From NCBI GenBank assembly GCA_937957845.1, contig CALGOD010001025.1, positions 1-6,778 on the forward strand: a stretch of 6,778 nucleotides of DNA. Direction: 5' to 3'. The notes under the pieces were generated by a model. That model did not search any database, was not told where the DNA came from, and saw only the letters and a program-made list of their open reading frames with translations. A program made the position numbers and the translations under genes. Shown here piece by piece: positions 5,975 to 6,778 of the stretch (within the stretch, counting starts at the first letter, position 1; every line of letters starts with the position of its first letter). The DNA is from an uncultured Nocardiopsis sp. GTDB lineage: Bacteria > Actinomycetota > Actinomycetes > Streptosporangiales > Streptosporangiaceae.

Positions 5975-6454
5975 ATGACGAAAATGCCTCGGGTGGGCGT
6001 CGGAACAGACGTCCACCCGTTTTCTCCTGAGCGCACACTTTTCCTCGCCGGCCTGGAATGGCCGGGAGAAGAAGGCGTAAGCGGCCATTCCGACGGTGAT
6101 GTGGCGGCCCACGCGGCTTGCGACGCGTTACTGTCCGCGTGCGGGCTGGGTGATCTGGGATCCAACTTCGGCACCTCGCAGCCGCGTTGGAAGGGCGCCT
6201 CCGGCTCCGATCTACTGGCCGAGACCGTTGCGCGTGTGCGTGCGGCCGGATTCGAGATCGGCAATGTGTCCATCCAGATCATCAGTAACCGTCCCAAGTT
6301 CGCCCCGAGGCGCGCGGAGGCGGAGAAGACGCTCTCAGAGGTCGTGGGAGCGCCTGTGAGCGTTTCCGCGACCACGACCGATGGCCTGGGTCTCACCGGC
6401 CGTGGAGAGGGCATCGCGGCCGTCGCGACGGCCCTGTGCGTCCCGGCCGAGTAG
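5975..6454 (+). CDS. ispF: 2-C-methyl-D-erythritol 2,4-cyclodiphosphate synthase
   Basis: The 159-residue protein is a normal-length IspF, which cyclises CDP-methylerythritol 2-phosphate to MEcPP with release of CMP in the MEP isoprenoid pathway. The trimer's zinc ligands are visible as D12 and H14 (GTDVHPF) and H46 in GHSDGDVAAHAACDALLSA. The substrate region reads GDLGSNFGTSQPRWKGASG, an actinobacterial version of the DIGKHFPDTDP loop. The C-terminal TTTDGLGLTGRGEGIAA signature is intact. ATG 5975 is used here; ATG 5984 (MPRVGVGTDVH) is equally close to the family N-terminus, and neither has a clear ribosome binding site. The gap to carD is 27 nt, so co-transcription with carD is likely. 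Two hairpins follow the stop. Confidence 0.96.
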   Translation: MTKMPRVGVGTDVHPFSPERTLFLAGLEWPGEEGVSGHSDGDVAAHAACDALLSACGLGDLGSNFGTSQPRWKGASGSDLLAETVARVRAAGFEIGNVSIQIISNRPKFAPRRAEAEKTLSEVVGAPVSVSATTTDGLGLTGRGEGIAAVATALCVPAE

Positions 6455-6549
6455 GCGCGGGACGGACCGTGGTGACGCGGCGGCCGGCTCGCCGGCGGCC
6501 GAGGACACCATGAGGATCCAGGTCCTGACGCGCGAGCGATGGTGACGCC

Positions 6550-6585
6550 CGTGGCCGGCGTCCCGGGAGCGGGACACCGGCCACG
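6550..6585 (+). terminator. Interrupted hairpin downstream of ispF
   Basis: CGTGGCCGG (6550-6558) pairs with CCGGCCACG (6577-6585). After a C/A mismatch the stem continues as GTCCC (6560-6564) with GGGAC (6571-6575), around a 6-nt loop. It lies directly before a second, stronger hairpin. Together they probably end the carD-ispF transcript. There is no T-tract. Confidence 0.5.
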
Positions 6586-6588
6586 ACC

Positions 6589-6612
6589 GAAGGGCCCCCG
6601 AGGGGGCCCTTC
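6589..6612. terminator. GC-rich palindromic terminator between convergent genes
   Basis: An 11-bp inverted repeat, GAAGGGCCCCC (6589-6599) with GGGGGCCCTTC (6602-6612), folds into a near-perfect stem; sterically the loop would be the four bases CGAG. It is followed by TCACGTTCTC on the plus strand, a mild pyrimidine tail. It sits 134 nt after the ispF stop and 55 nt beyond the stop of the converging minus-strand gene, so it could act in both directions. This GGGCCCCC/GGGGGCCC form is typical of actinobacterial terminators. Confidence 0.75.
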
Positions 6613-6667
6613 TCACGTTCTCCGGGCCGACCGGGTCGCACACGCCCGCGGACGGTCCCCCGTCGGA

Positions 6668-6778
6668 TCACTCGTCGGGGCGGAGCGGCTCGCTGCGCAC
6701 GCGACGTGAGGGCGGCCCGGCCGCGAAGTCCGGCATCGGGGGCCTGGGCGGCTTGAGCACCATGGGGCGCTTGTCCAG
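6668..6778 (-). CDS. C-terminal tail of unidentified protein
   Basis: On the minus strand a frame is open from the window edge for 36 codons to TGA at 6670-6668. The visible residues include LDKRPMVLKPPRPPMPDFA and end RSEPLRPDE. All but two codons before the stop (TCA and CGT) end in G or C, which strongly suggests real coding sequence. The tail is proline- and arginine-rich and shows no motif I recognise, so no function is offered. It converges on ispF, with the 6589-6612 palindrome between them. In some actinobacteria a cysS gene follows ispF on the same strand; this fragment is on the opposite strand and does not resemble that arrangement. Confidence 0.6.
   Translation of the reverse strand: MDKRPMVLKPPRPPMPDFAAGPPSRRVRSEPLRPDE

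Noticed and set aside
1..6778. Mobile element, CRISPR array, tRNA or defence system
   Set aside because: No transposase, integrase, terminal repeats, spaced repeats, cloverleaf or defence-type domain was seen on either strand; gene content is core actinobacterial.

Overview
The window is chromosomal DNA from a high-GC actinomycete. Codons are strongly GC3-biased, GTG starts occur, and the gene set is typical of Actinomycetota: a SenX3/RegX3-type (PhoR/PhoP in Streptomyces) two-component pair divergent from phoU, followed by carD and ispF. The gene content resembles the phoU/phoR/phoP to carD/ispF neighbourhood of Streptomyces and the carD/ispD/ispF cluster of mycobacteria. A Nocardiopsis- or Streptosporangiales-like host is a guess from protein flavour only.

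Layout. Bases 1-114 (minus) hold the N-terminus of a MurC-family ligase, cut by the window edge. Immediately opposed to it is a DUF2207 membrane protein (55-1857, plus), with essentially no intergenic room. It is followed 26 nt later by dtd (1884-2309, plus), a D-aminoacyl-tRNA deacylase. A perfect 13-bp hairpin (2328-2357) separates dtd from the convergent regX3 gene (2407-3102, minus). regX3 is translationally coupled through a GTGA overlap to its upstream partner senX3 (3099-4292, minus). A 124-bp divergent intergenic region with a phased 11-bp PHO-box-like array separates senX3 from phoU (4417-5079, plus). A 385-bp gap carries a phoU-side terminator and the carD promoter region. carD (5465-5947) and ispF (5975-6454) follow on the plus strand. 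Two hairpins (6550-6612) close that unit, facing the C-terminal tail of an unidentified minus-strand gene (6668 to the edge).

How the genes work together. senX3, regX3 and phoU form a phosphate-sensing module: SenX3 phosphorylates RegX3, and PhoU connects the phosphate transporter state to the kinase. The PHO-box-like array between the divergent arms suggests that RegX3 controls its own module. carD (RNA polymerase open-complex stabiliser) and ispF (MEP isoprenoid pathway) are housekeeping genes. The usual ispD between them is absent.

I see no tRNA, rRNA, CRISPR, insertion sequence or phage element, and no convincing new multi-gene system. The points most worth a second look are the PHO-box array, the collapsed murC/DUF2207 junction with loss of a recognisable signal peptide, the missing ispD, and the repeated TGACA/TGTCA elements before carD.
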